DNA of 64,000 nucleotides from Polynucleobacter sp. MWH-UH25E (GTDB taxonomy: Bacteria; Pseudomonadota; Gammaproteobacteria; Burkholderiales; Burkholderiaceae): positions 248,001-312,000 of the forward strand of contig NZ_CP061286.1 of the NCBI RefSeq assembly GCF_018687095.1, written 5' to 3'. Below the pieces are notes generated by a model. It saw only the letters and a list, made by a program, of their open reading frames with translations, was not told the DNA's origin and made no database searches. This document shows positions 18,468 to 27,041 of the stretch, one piece after another; the stretch's first letter is position 1; each line of letters opens with the position of its first letter. Made by a program: the position numbers and the translations under genes.

Positions 18468-20082
18468 TTGCGATTAAATCTTCGTCTGTTAGGGCGGCAG
18501 CATGCGCCTTTAGTCTGATGGCGTTTAGGATAGTGTTGTAGCGTGCTTGCTGTAGTTGTGATCTCGTAGTGATCAGAGTGTCTAAAGCAATTAAGACGTC
18601 GATATTAATCAGGGTACCTACCTGAAAACCTAATTTACTAGACTCAAGAGCAGAGCTAGATGAGCGTTCAGCCGCTTCGTAAGCTTTCACGCTTGCCAAG
18701 CCACCATAGAAGCCAGTAAATGCAGTACGAGTGTTTTGTGCCGCAGTACGACGGGCATTGTCATAGTTTGCTTTGGCTGCATCCACTAGAGCAGCATTTT
18801 GACGAATCACAGCGCTATTGAAACCTCCTGATACAAGAGGAATATTCATTTGCAGAGCAATCGTATTGTTATATACATTGGTGTTGGCTGGCGTATAGCT
18901 ATTTGGCGTTCCATTAGAGGTGTTGTAGCCAGATGTTCCCACTAAGTTTAGTGAGGGATAGTTCAGTGCTTGCGATGCACGATAGGTGCTCTCAGCAAGG
19001 CTTACAGAAAGTTGATTGGCTAATACGTTGAAGTTAGCGCTTTCTGCTTGATTAATCCAATCCTCTAGAGTTTGTCCAGGAGGAAGTTGTGGATTAACAC
19101 TCTCAGCAACCGGGGTACTCTTGGGATCTTTACTCTTGGAGCGTGGATCCTTTAATACGCCATCAATCTTTGCTTCTTTAACGAGTGGACGCAGTGGCCC
19201 AACGGGATGTCCAACCAGTTGTTCTAAGGCACCTTTTTTGACCACGAGATCTGCTTGAGCGGCGATCTCTTGAGAGTTAGCAAGATCAAGTGCAGCTTGG
19301 GCCGTATTCACATCCACAATAGTCGCGAGACCAGCATCAAATTTAGCTTGTGCAGCATCTAATTGTTGCTTGATAAGCCCTTTTTTATTGCGATAAAGCT
19401 CAACGTTATCTTGACTCGTGAGAGCATCAAAATAAGCCTGTGAAACTCGAATAATCAGATCTTGCTGCGCTAAATAAAAACGCATATCAGCGATCTTGGT
19501 ATTGAGATCTCCCTGCTTAAATGCTTCTAGTGCGCCTAAATTGAAGACGGGTTGGGTGAGGGTGACCGTGTAGTTCTTCTGATCAAAGACGCGTGAGTTA
19601 CCTGGACCTGCTGCTACAACGGTTTGTCCAACGCCATGCTGGTAATAGCGCGTGCCACCAGGTGTGGCATTGGCTTGCGGCAAGAGTAGGGATAGACCTT
19701 GCCAGTAGAGCTCTTTACTCGCTTGGTAATTAAAGCGTGCCGCATTTAGTATAGGGTCGCTAAAGGCAGCATCTTGGTAAAGCTGAATCAAATCACTGAG
19801 TTGCCCTTTTTGCGCATTGAGGGTGTTCTCATTCACGCTGGATGGGGCACCGTTTGTTGGCAACGCTGGTTTGCTTGGTGCAGGTGCAATTTGTGGCGGT
19901 TGCTCCAAGCCAATCAAGGACGAAGCGCTAACTGGTATGGGAAGGGCTGGCTTTGCTGCCGCATTAGGGCTTTGCCCAAATGCCATAGGTTGCCAAGTGC
20001 TGAGACCGAGCGCTTGCCCCAAAATTAGACCCATGATTGTCAATCTGGAGGGGCGGAAGCGGTTTGGAGTCATTAAATTCAT
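18448..20082 (-). CDS. TolC-family outer-membrane efflux protein
   Basis: Outer-membrane channel of a tripartite efflux or type I secretion system. A signal-peptide-like segment covers roughly residues 1-36, ending AFGQS, followed by a long Pro/Ala-rich linker. Two repeats of the TolC fold then follow; the pattern QAYFDALTSQDNVELYRNKK and YPSLNLVGTSG are typical. At 544 residues it is slightly long because of the linker. No adaptor or pump gene is adjacent, so the partner system is unknown. It overlaps waaC tail-to-tail. Confidence 0.9.
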   Translation of the reverse strand: MNLMTPNRFRPSRLTIMGLILGQALGLSTWQPMAFGQSPNAAAKPALPIPVSASSLIGLEQPPQIAPAPSKPALPTNGAPSSVNENTLNAQKGQLSDLIQLYQDAAFSDPILNAARFNYQASKELYWQGLSLLLPQANATPGGTRYYQHGVGQTVVAAGPGNSRVFDQKNYTVTLTQPVFNLGALEAFKQGDLNTKIADMRFYLAQQDLIIRVSQAYFDALTSQDNVELYRNKKGLIKQQLDAAQAKFDAGLATIVDVNTAQAALDLANSQEIAAQADLVVKKGALEQLVGHPVGPLRPLVKEAKIDGVLKDPRSKSKDPKSTPVAESVNPQLPPGQTLEDWINQAESANFNVLANQLSVSLAESTYRASQALNYPSLNLVGTSGYNTSNGTPNSYTPANTNVYNNTIALQMNIPLVSGGFNSAVIRQNAALVDAAKANYDNARRTAAQNTRTAFTGFYGGLASVKAYEAAERSSSSALESSKLGFQVGTLINIDVLIALDTLITTRSQLQQARYNTILNAIRLKAHAAALTDEDLIAINSLLR

Positions 20083-20189
20083 TAATTCTTAAAGTGCATG
20101 AAGTTTAAGGCTAAATGGCTGCTGTAGCTTATTTGGGTCTTATTTTGCCAAATATATGTTTCGTCTTCACAACCCTATAAAATTTGCCT

Positions 20190-21035
20190 ATGGATCTTAT
20201 ATTGTTGCTAAAAGCAGTCATTCTAGGTGTTGTAGAGGGATTAACAGAGTTTTTGCCGATCTCTAGTACTGGCCATCTCATTTTGGTGGGGGATTTGCTG
20301 GATTTCAATGACGACCGAGGCAAGGCCTTTGAAGTCATTATTCAGTTTGGTGCGATTTTGGCAGTTTGCTGGGAGTTCCGAGAAAAACTCCTGAAAGTTA
20401 TTCTATCCTTGGGAAGCAGCCCAAGTTCACGACGTTTCATACTTAACCTCATTATTGCCTCTATCCCAGCGATGGGGCTCGGCTTTCTTTTTAGTAAACA
20501 TATTAAGGCCGTGCTTTTTTCCCCAATTCCAGTTGCTAGTGCATTTATTGTGGGTGCTTTAATTATTTTTTGGGCTGAGCGCCGTCAAGAAAAAAATACC
20601 AACACGAATGCTCGCATACATTCAGTGGATGATCTTTCCTATTTAGATGCATTGAAGGTGGGAATTGCGCAATGTGCTGCTTTAATTCCAGGAACCTCTC
20701 GCTCTGGCGCAACCATCATTGGCGGAATGTTATTCGGTCTGCCACGAACTGTAGCAACGGAGTTTTCTTTTTTCCTGGCCATTCCGGTAATAGGTGGAGC
20801 AACAGCCTACGAGCTGCTCAAGCTCTGGAAAAACCCGGTTGCTATCTCAGGAGACTTTAGCCTTGCTATTGTGGTTGGTTTTGTAGCAGCTTTTATTTCA
20901 GCGTTTATTTGTGTTCGCTGGTTGATTCATTATGTAGCACACCATAATTTCATTCCATTTGCTTGGTATCGCATTGCATTTGGCTTGCTAGTGCTTTTCA
21001 CATCCTATAGTGGCTTAATTGCCTGGTCTCATTAA
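20190..21035 (+). CDS. uppP: Undecaprenyl-diphosphatase
   Basis: Integral membrane enzyme that recycles undecaprenyl pyrophosphate, the lipid carrier for peptidoglycan and O-antigen. Family blocks: EGLTEFLPISSTGHLILV near residue 16 and LIPGTSRSGATIIGGMLFGL near 165. Eight or so hydrophobic segments span 281 residues. The ATG at 20190 is preferred to a TTG two codons upstream. It is placed among surface-glycan genes that use this carrier. Confidence 0.97.
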   Translation: MDLILLLKAVILGVVEGLTEFLPISSTGHLILVGDLLDFNDDRGKAFEVIIQFGAILAVCWEFREKLLKVILSLGSSPSSRRFILNLIIASIPAMGLGFLFSKHIKAVLFSPIPVASAFIVGALIIFWAERRQEKNTNTNARIHSVDDLSYLDALKVGIAQCAALIPGTSRSGATIIGGMLFGLPRTVATEFSFFLAIPVIGGATAYELLKLWKNPVAISGDFSLAIVVGFVAAFISAFICVRWLIHYVAHHNFIPFAWYRIAFGLLVLFTSYSGLIAWSH

Positions 21036-21058
21036 TTAACAGAAACTGGACTTTTAAT

Positions 21059-21517
21059 ATGGATGTATCAATAGACGCGATCACTAATAATATTCAGCTC
21101 GCATTGGCGCCTGTATTTTTATTAACTGCTGTGGCTACACTTTTGAATGCTATTTCTGCCCGACTGGCCAGAAACGTCGACAGAATGCGAGCGATTCAAA
21201 ATACGCTCTACTCCGGCGAGCCGAAGGAGGGTAGAGTTTTAGAGCATATGCATCAAGAAGCGAATGAGTTCAAGATTCGTGGCCGCCTTTGTACTCTAGC
21301 GATATTCTTTGATGTGTTGAGTGGTATATTGATTTCACTGACAGTTCTAGAGCTCTTTTTCTTTCAAGCTGGCGCCGTACGCTCACTGCAAACCACTTAT
21401 GTCATTTGGACCTTTGTATTGGGTTTGATATCCTTTATGACTTCTTTATCTGTTGTATTGGCTGAGGTGGTGTATGCCTACCGCTCTGCGGGTTGGAACT
21501 TTCCTAAACAATATTAA
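21059..21517 (+). CDS. DUF2721 membrane protein
   Basis: A 152-residue protein with an N-terminal hydrophobic helix (LALAPVFLLTAVATLLNAIS), a charged central helix with ARLARNVDRMRAIQ, and two further membrane segments at about residues 75-100 and 112-135. The layout matches DUF2721, a family of unknown function. It lies 23 bp after uppP and 33 bp before the UDP-xylose synthase gene. Confidence 0.8.
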   Translation: MDVSIDAITNNIQLALAPVFLLTAVATLLNAISARLARNVDRMRAIQNTLYSGEPKEGRVLEHMHQEANEFKIRGRLCTLAIFFDVLSGILISLTVLELFFFQAGAVRSLQTTYVIWTFVLGLISFMTSLSVVLAEVVYAYRSAGWNFPKQY

Positions 21518-21550
21518 GTTTTCAAAAGTAACTTTAATTAGACAAAAACT

Positions 21551-22486
21551 ATGAACAAAATCCTCATCACCGGCGGCGCAGGTTTTCTCGGGTCACACTT
21601 GGCCGAAAGACTTTTAAAAGAGGGTAATGATGTGCTGGTGGTGGATAACTACTTCACGGGCTCAAAAGCAAATCTGGCTCATTTACTGCCTAATCCCAAT
21701 CTCGAGCTCATGCGTCACGATGTGACCTTCCCGCTCTATGTAGAAACGAATCAGATCTACAACCTCGCTTGCCCTGCATCCCCAGTGCACTATCAGTACG
21801 ACCCCGTACAAACAACGAAGACCAGTGTGCATGGCGCGATCAATATGCTCGGTCTTGCTAAGAGAACTAGGGCGCGGATCTTGCAGGCTTCTACTAGCGA
21901 GGTTTATGGCGATCCAGAGGTACACCCGCAACTTGAGGAGTATTGGGGAAGGGTGAACCCAATCGGTATTCGTTCTTGCTACGATGAAGGCAAGCGCTGT
22001 GCAGAAACCCTCTTTTTTGACTATCACCGCCAGCACAATCTCGACATCAAGGTCGTCCGCATCTTTAATACCTATGGCCCACGTATGCACCCCAATGATG
22101 GCCGAGTGGTCAGTAACTTTATTGTGCAAGCACTGCAAGGCAAAGACATCACGATTTATGGCGATGGCCACCAAACCAGAAGCTTTTGCTATGTCGATGA
22201 TTTGATTGATGCCATGGTCAAAATGATGAACTCGGAGAAAGGTTTTACAGGCCCAGTCAATATTGGCAACCCAGGTGAGTTCACCATGCTGCAGTTGGCT
22301 GAAACAGTTCTAAAACTCTCGGGCAGTAAATCGAAGATCATTCATCAACCCCTACCATCGGATGACCCAAAGCAACGTCAACCCAATATCGAGCTTGCTA
22401 AACAAAAGCTTGGTTGGCAGCCCAAAGTCAATCTAGAGGATGGTCTTAAAGAGACGATTGCGTATTTTAGGAAGATTGTGAAATAG
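21551..22486 (+). CDS. UDP-glucuronate decarboxylase (UDP-xylose synthase)
   Basis: NAD-dependent extended SDR that converts UDP-glucuronate to UDP-xylose. Cofactor motif GGAGFLGSHLAERL, then DNYFTGSKANL, YNLACPASPVHYQ (a hallmark of Uxs enzymes), QASTSEVYGDP and SCYDEGKRCAETL with the catalytic YxxxK. Length 311 residues matches soluble bacterial/plant Uxs. By eye the gene looks richer in C than its neighbours. It is followed 33 bp later by a GT90 gene, suggesting the UDP-xylose is used next door. Confidence 0.92.
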   Translation: MNKILITGGAGFLGSHLAERLLKEGNDVLVVDNYFTGSKANLAHLLPNPNLELMRHDVTFPLYVETNQIYNLACPASPVHYQYDPVQTTKTSVHGAINMLGLAKRTRARILQASTSEVYGDPEVHPQLEEYWGRVNPIGIRSCYDEGKRCAETLFFDYHRQHNLDIKVVRIFNTYGPRMHPNDGRVVSNFIVQALQGKDITIYGDGHQTRSFCYVDDLIDAMVKMMNSEKGFTGPVNIGNPGEFTMLQLAETVLKLSGSKSKIIHQPLPSDDPKQRQPNIELAKQKLGWQPKVNLEDGLKETIAYFRKIVK

Positions 22487-22519
22487 CTTTTATAGATAAG
22501 TTATTGGCAATATCTCTCT

Positions 22520-23524
22520 GTGAATAATAAGTTACTCTTTGAGTTTGTTAGGTACAAAGAATGGGACCGTCTTGGTGGCGCATTTACTGAATTTGCTCAA
22601 CCTCTGAAGATTCAAATTTCTGAGGAGAGGTTAGCCACCATTGCCGTTGGGATTCAGTGGCGCTTATTAAGCAAAGATTCTTGTCAATTTATTTTTAATT
22701 CTTCGATACACCATGATAAATACCTTATTTGTGTCGCTAGACTTGCTCTAATATTACCCCTAATTAAAGCATTCCATTTATCGAGTCATTATCTTTCGGG
22801 AGAAATATTTATTAGCCTTGATGATTGGGCTCAGGCTTCTGGTTTGACATTTTGCTCTAATAGACAAGACTCAGTCTTAATTCCTGATGGAGATTTTCTA
22901 CATAGTTATGGATATCGTCAGACTATGTTGGATTTTATGGTGAACTCTCCTCCCTGGGCCATGCGTAAACCAGTCGCATTTTGGCGTGGCAACACTACTG
23001 GTGTTAGGCAAGGTGAATCATGGAGAGACTTGCCCAGAATTCAGTTGTGTCAAATTGCCAGACAATCTGAGTCCCAATCTCTCTTTGATGTGGGTATTAG
23101 CGCTTTTGCGCAGGTTTCAAAAAAAGAGGCTAAAGAGATTAAGGCGGCAGGATTGGTAAGGGATTTTGTGCCCATTACGGATTGTGTGCGTTCTAAATAT
23201 CAGATCGATATTGACGGTAATTCGAATGCTTGGTCTGGATTATTTCAAAAATTGTTATCTGGCTCAACGGTATTAAAAGTAGATTCTCCAAATCAATTTC
23301 GACAGTGGTATTACGATAAGTTAGTGCCATGGGTAAACTTTGTTCCCGTAAAATCAGACTTATCAGATCTGGTTGACAAGGTTCATTGGCTGATTGCGCA
23401 TGATGATGAGGCTCAAAAAATTGGGCTAGCAGGCAAAGAACTTGCTCTTAGCCTTTCTTATGAATCAGAGCTCAAAAATACAATTCTAAAAATAAATAAG
23501 GCACTAAAGCACATTGAAGAGTGA
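22520..23524 (+). CDS. GT90 (CAP10/LpsA-like) glycosyltransferase
   Basis: A 334-residue protein with the CAP10/GT90 signature: FWRGNTTGVR near residue 154, YQIDIDGNSNAWSGLFQKLL near 232, and STVLKVDSPNQFRQWYYDKL followed by WVNFVPVKSDLSDL. In eukaryotes this family includes xylosyl- and glucosyltransferases; bacterial LpsA members modify LPS. No signal peptide is visible, so it should act at the cytoplasmic face. The start is GTG. Its 3' end overlaps trmB by 11 bases. Xylose as donor sugar is inferred from the adjacent UDP-xylose synthase. Confidence 0.8.
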   Translation: MNNKLLFEFVRYKEWDRLGGAFTEFAQPLKIQISEERLATIAVGIQWRLLSKDSCQFIFNSSIHHDKYLICVARLALILPLIKAFHLSSHYLSGEIFISLDDWAQASGLTFCSNRQDSVLIPDGDFLHSYGYRQTMLDFMVNSPPWAMRKPVAFWRGNTTGVRQGESWRDLPRIQLCQIARQSESQSLFDVGISAFAQVSKKEAKEIKAAGLVRDFVPITDCVRSKYQIDIDGNSNAWSGLFQKLLSGSTVLKVDSPNQFRQWYYDKLVPWVNFVPVKSDLSDLVDKVHWLIAHDDEAQKIGLAGKELALSLSYESELKNTILKINKALKHIEE

Positions 23525-24332
23525 TCTAATAACTAGTGAAGCTGGTCGTAAATTCGAACGCATTCGTTCTTTCGTTCTGCGAGCAGGAAGAACAACTGCC
23601 GGTCAACAGCGCGCTATCGATGATTTGGGCCCTCGCTTTCTCATCCCTTATCAAGATCAGCCGTTAGATTTAGTGAGATTTTTTGATGGCTCAACCAAGC
23701 CTAAGATTCTAGAAATCGGTTTTGGTATGGGCGAGACCACAGCTAAGATTGCTGCCTTGCGAAGTGAAGAGGATTTTTTAGCAATTGAGGTTCACTTGCC
23801 TGGAGTGGGCGCGCTATTAAAGCTGATTGGAGAGCAAAATCTCAGCAATCTACGCCTCATTCGTCATGATGCAGTTGAAGTTCTAGAAAATATGATTGCC
23901 CCAGAATCTTTGGACGGCATCCATATTTACTTTGCTGATCCTTGGCATAAGAGGCGTCATCATAAGCGTCGCCTCATTCAAGAGAAATTTGTCAAATTAC
24001 TGGCAACGCGTTTAAAGCTAAATGGCTATCTGCACTTAGCAACAGACTGGCATAACTATGCTGAGCAAATGCTCTTAGTCATCAACGCTGAATCAGCCCT
24101 GCAAAATACCTCTAGTCATTTGATCAAGATTGAAACCTTTGCTGCTGAAGATATTGCTACAACAGAAGAGCTTGCAAAAGGCTTGAACGAATTTAAACCC
24201 ACGGCTGAGCAGTTGGCCATGAGTCATCCAGGCTATGTAGAGCGACCAGGCTATCGCCCAGTAACGAAGTTTGAAAACCGTGGCATCAAACTAGGCCACG
24301 GCGTCTGGGACCTAGTCTATAAAAAGAAGTAA
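23514..24332 (+). CDS. trmB: tRNA (guanine-N7-)-methyltransferase
   Basis: SAM-dependent m7G46 methylation of tRNA. ILEIGFGMGETTAKIA near residue 62 is the SAM motif; IYFADPWHKRRHHKRRL is the family hallmark; ATDWHNYAEQML follows. The start is a TTG inside the end of the GT90 gene; no in-frame ATG precedes the conserved SFVLRAGR region. At 272 residues it carries a longer N-terminus than E. coli TrmB (239). Confidence 0.95.
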   Translation: MKSDLITSEAGRKFERIRSFVLRAGRTTAGQQRAIDDLGPRFLIPYQDQPLDLVRFFDGSTKPKILEIGFGMGETTAKIAALRSEEDFLAIEVHLPGVGALLKLIGEQNLSNLRLIRHDAVEVLENMIAPESLDGIHIYFADPWHKRRHHKRRLIQEKFVKLLATRLKLNGYLHLATDWHNYAEQMLLVINAESALQNTSSHLIKIETFAAEDIATTEELAKGLNEFKPTAEQLAMSHPGYVERPGYRPVTKFENRGIKLGHGVWDLVYKKK

Positions 24333-24382
24333 GACCTAAAAAGCCTGTGCATAAATTAAACACGGGTTTGCAAGCTGCTTGT

Positions 24383-25861
24383 TTACAAGCCAACGCAGAC
24401 GTACTTTAGCTCTAGATATTCATCCATACCAAAGACGCTACCCTCTCTGCCCAAGCCGGATTGTTTGACGCCACCAAACGGCACAACTTCGTTGGCGATA
24501 ATACCGCTATTAACGCCTACCATGCCGTACTCTAGGGCTTCTGCTACCTTCCAAATACGACCAATATCACGGCTGTAGAAGTAGGATGCTAAGCCGTACT
24601 GACTGTTATTGGCCAACTTGATTACCTCTTCATCACTTTCAAAGCTAATAATGGGCGCTACTGGTCCAAAGGTCTCTTCATAAGTAATGAGCATGTCATT
24701 GGTGACCTTATCCAAAATTGTGGGTTCGTAGTAAGTCCCCCCTAAAAGTGAGGGCTTGCCACCGGTAACGAGCTTAGCGCCCTTACTTAAGGCATCAGCA
24801 ATATGACGCTCTACTTTTTCAAATGCTGCTTGATCGATCAGGGGGCCCTGAGAGATGCCAGCTTCTAAGCCATTGCCAACTTTGATAGCTTGAATGGCTT
24901 TGGCAAATTTTTCAACAAAGACGTCATGAACTTTTTTGTGAACATAAATGCGATTAGCGCATACACAGGTTTGACCAGAATTGCGGTACTTTGAAGCGAT
25001 GGCTCCAGCTACGGCCGCATCAATATCAGCGTCATCAAACACAATGAATGGCGCATGACCGCCTAATTCCAGGCCAAGCTTTTTCACAGTAGGCGCGCAC
25101 TGCGCCATCAAAATGCGACCCACTTCGGTCGATCCTGTAAAGGAAAGGTGGCGGACTGTTGGCGAGGCGCAAAGTGCTTTACCAATCGCAATCGATTGAT
25201 CCATATCGGCAGTCACAATATTGATAACGCCGCTTGGGATGCCCGCTCTGACTGCAAGCTCAGCGAGCGCTAGAGCTGATAAGGGCGTTTGTTCAGCTGG
25301 CTTAATCACAATAGTGCAACCTGCTGCCATAGCTGGCGCAATTTTGCGGGTAATCATCGCATTAGGAAAGTTCCAGGGTGTGATGGCTACGCAAACCCCT
25401 ATGGGCTGCTTGAGAACCATAAAGCGCTTATCACCCCAAATAGTTGTTGGTATCGTTCCTGAAACACGCTTTGCTTCTTCTGCAAACCACTCAATAAAAG
25501 AAGCGCCGTAGACAACTTCGCCAGTAGATTCGGCTAGAGGTTTGCCTTGTTCTAAGGTCATTAGTACAGCAAGATCTTCTTTGTTTTGCAAAATAAGATC
25601 AAACCATTTACGCATGAGGATGGCACGCTCTTTGCCAGTCATGCTCTTCCATTTCGGCAGGGCTTGATCAGCCGCAATGATTGCTTTCTCTGCATCCGGG
25701 GCACTCAAGTTGGCAACCTGAGCAATGATTTCTCCGGTGGCTGGATTATTGACGGGGAAGATCGCATCAGAGCTAGATTTGACCCATTCGTTATTAATAA
25801 AGCCTTGCTCTTTAAATAAGCTAGGATCTTTGAGGAGCTTACGAATATCTGTTTTTTGCAT
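24383..25861 (-). CDS. gabD: NAD(P)-dependent succinate-semialdehyde dehydrogenase
   Basis: Aldehyde dehydrogenase that oxidises succinate semialdehyde to succinate, the last step of GABA degradation. Motifs: ITPWNFPNAMITRKIAPAMA, FTGSTEVGRILM, the catalytic ELGGHAPFIVFDDAD and NSGQTCVCANRIYV with the nucleophile Cys. The ATG at 25861 gives 492 residues; a start at 25891 adds ten. A related ALDH substrate cannot be ruled out, but the GabD-type length and motifs fit. Confidence 0.9.
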   Translation of the reverse strand: MQKTDIRKLLKDPSLFKEQGFINNEWVKSSSDAIFPVNNPATGEIIAQVANLSAPDAEKAIIAADQALPKWKSMTGKERAILMRKWFDLILQNKEDLAVLMTLEQGKPLAESTGEVVYGASFIEWFAEEAKRVSGTIPTTIWGDKRFMVLKQPIGVCVAITPWNFPNAMITRKIAPAMAAGCTIVIKPAEQTPLSALALAELAVRAGIPSGVINIVTADMDQSIAIGKALCASPTVRHLSFTGSTEVGRILMAQCAPTVKKLGLELGGHAPFIVFDDADIDAAVAGAIASKYRNSGQTCVCANRIYVHKKVHDVFVEKFAKAIQAIKVGNGLEAGISQGPLIDQAAFEKVERHIADALSKGAKLVTGGKPSLLGGTYYEPTILDKVTNDMLITYEETFGPVAPIISFESDEEVIKLANNSQYGLASYFYSRDIGRIWKVAEALEYGMVGVNSGIIANEVVPFGGVKQSGLGREGSVFGMDEYLELKYVCVGL

Positions 25862-25917
25862 GATGAACTTTTCCGATCGGGGTATATGCATTATTCAGAT
25901 TGATTTTATCCCCAGAA

Positions 25918-25948
25918 ATAAAAAACCTCACAAGTGCTGCCTTGTGAG
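25918..25948 (-). terminator. Rho-independent terminator after nusB
   Basis: On the minus strand an 8-bp perfect stem (CTCACAAG/CTTGTGAG, arms 25927-25934 and 25941-25948) with a 6-base loop is followed by a T-rich tract. It lies 33 bp beyond the nusB stop and upstream of gabD, ending the ribBX-ribH-nusB unit. Confidence 0.75.
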
Positions 25949-25980
25949 TTTTATCAAATGCAATCTCCTGCTAAAACAGT

Positions 25981-26496
25981 CTAATCAGCTTTAGTTTCGG
26001 CGACCCGGAGTTTTTGTGCCAAGAGATCGAGGACGCCATTGACATATTTATGGCCATCCGTGCCACCAAAGGTTTTGGCAAGCTCTACAGCTTCATTAAT
26101 CGCGACTTTATAAGGCACAGATAAATCGGCGGCTAATTCATAGGCACCAATCAGTAGGGCAGCATGCTCAACTGGGGAGAGTTCATTAATCGGTCGATCT
26201 AGTGCTGGGGTAATAATTGCTTCGAGCTCATCAGTGCGTTCTAGTACGCCTTGAAAAATGCCATTAAACAAATCGAGTTGGCAACGTTTAAAAGCTGGAT
26301 CTTCAGCTAATTGTTTGGCGATTGCAGCACTGTTAGGTAAGCTTCCTGCACGACGTACCACTAAGCTTTGATACACACCTTGAAGAGCATATTCACGGGC
26401 ACGTCGACGCGGGGTGAGAGAACGCTTAGGTGCCGCAGATTTAGCGTTATCCCCATCTTTGCTAGATTGTGATGGATTCAGAGATGATTTAGTCAT
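25981..26496 (-). CDS. nusB: Transcription antitermination factor NusB
   Basis: RNA-binding protein that with NusE forms the boxA antitermination complex on rRNA operons. The helical NusB fold is marked by RRRAREYALQGVYQ near residue 30, INELSPVEHAALLIGAYEL and VPYKVAINEAVELAKTFGG. About 25 residues of basic/serine-rich sequence precede the domain. It is nine bases downstream of ribH, the common ribH-nusB pairing, and is followed by a terminator. Confidence 0.96.
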   Translation of the reverse strand: MTKSSLNPSQSSKDGDNAKSAAPKRSLTPRRRAREYALQGVYQSLVVRRAGSLPNSAAIAKQLAEDPAFKRCQLDLFNGIFQGVLERTDELEAIITPALDRPINELSPVEHAALLIGAYELAADLSVPYKVAINEAVELAKTFGGTDGHKYVNGVLDLLAQKLRVAETKAD

Positions 26497-26504
26497 ATTG
26501 ATTA

Positions 26505-27017
26505 TTACTCTTCACCATCGTTCATTTCAAAATCAATGTCAGGGGTCAATGCCAATGCAAGATTAGCCATTTCCACTACGGCTTTGGCGCAGTCAGCGCC
26601 TTTCACATTGACGCGGACAGCCGCTTGCTCATCGGTATCGCAAGTGAGGACGCCGTTGGCAATCGGCAAACCAGAGTCGATAGAAATACGAGTAATACCT
26701 GAAGCAGATTCATTTGAGACCAACTCAAAGTGATAGGTTTCACCACGAATCACTGCACCCAAGGCAACTAATCCATCGAATTCACCTGTCTCCGCAAGCT
26801 TTTGAAGGGCGAAAGGAATCTCGAGTGCACCAGGAACGGTGACTAATTTAATGTCGGATTGCGCAACGCCTAAAGCAATCAATTCCTGAATGCAGGCATT
26901 AGTAAGGGCAACGCAATGATCTTCATTGAAGCGAGCTTGCACGATACCGATTCGTAAATCTTGACCATTGAGATCTGCTTCTAATACTCCTACTGCGTCG
27001 CTGTTCGATTGAGTCAT
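26505..27017 (-). CDS. ribH: 6,7-dimethyl-8-ribityllumazine synthase
   Basis: Penultimate step of riboflavin synthesis, joining dihydroxybutanone phosphate and the ribitylamino-uracil. Family motifs: IGIVQARFNEDHC, VTVPGALEIPFALQKL, and LGAVIRGETYHFELVSNES with the catalytic His. At 170 residues it is normal. It lies between ribBX and nusB in one minus-strand unit. Confidence 0.96.
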   Translation of the reverse strand: MTQSNSDAVGVLEADLNGQDLRIGIVQARFNEDHCVALTNACIQELIALGVAQSDIKLVTVPGALEIPFALQKLAETGEFDGLVALGAVIRGETYHFELVSNESASGITRISIDSGLPIANGVLTCDTDEQAAVRVNVKGADCAKAVVEMANLALALTPDIDFEMNDGEE

Positions 27018-27041
27018 GATGATCTTTTAAAGAGATGATGC

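Noticed and set aside
21683..22174. 163-residue minus-strand frame
   Set aside because: It lies wholly inside the UDP-xylose synthase gene on the other strand, has no ribosome site and shows no recognisable motif.
24333..24382. Terminator between trmB and gabD
   Set aside because: AAAGCCTGTG and CACGGGTTT pair only imperfectly and no clear U-tract follows, so it is not called.
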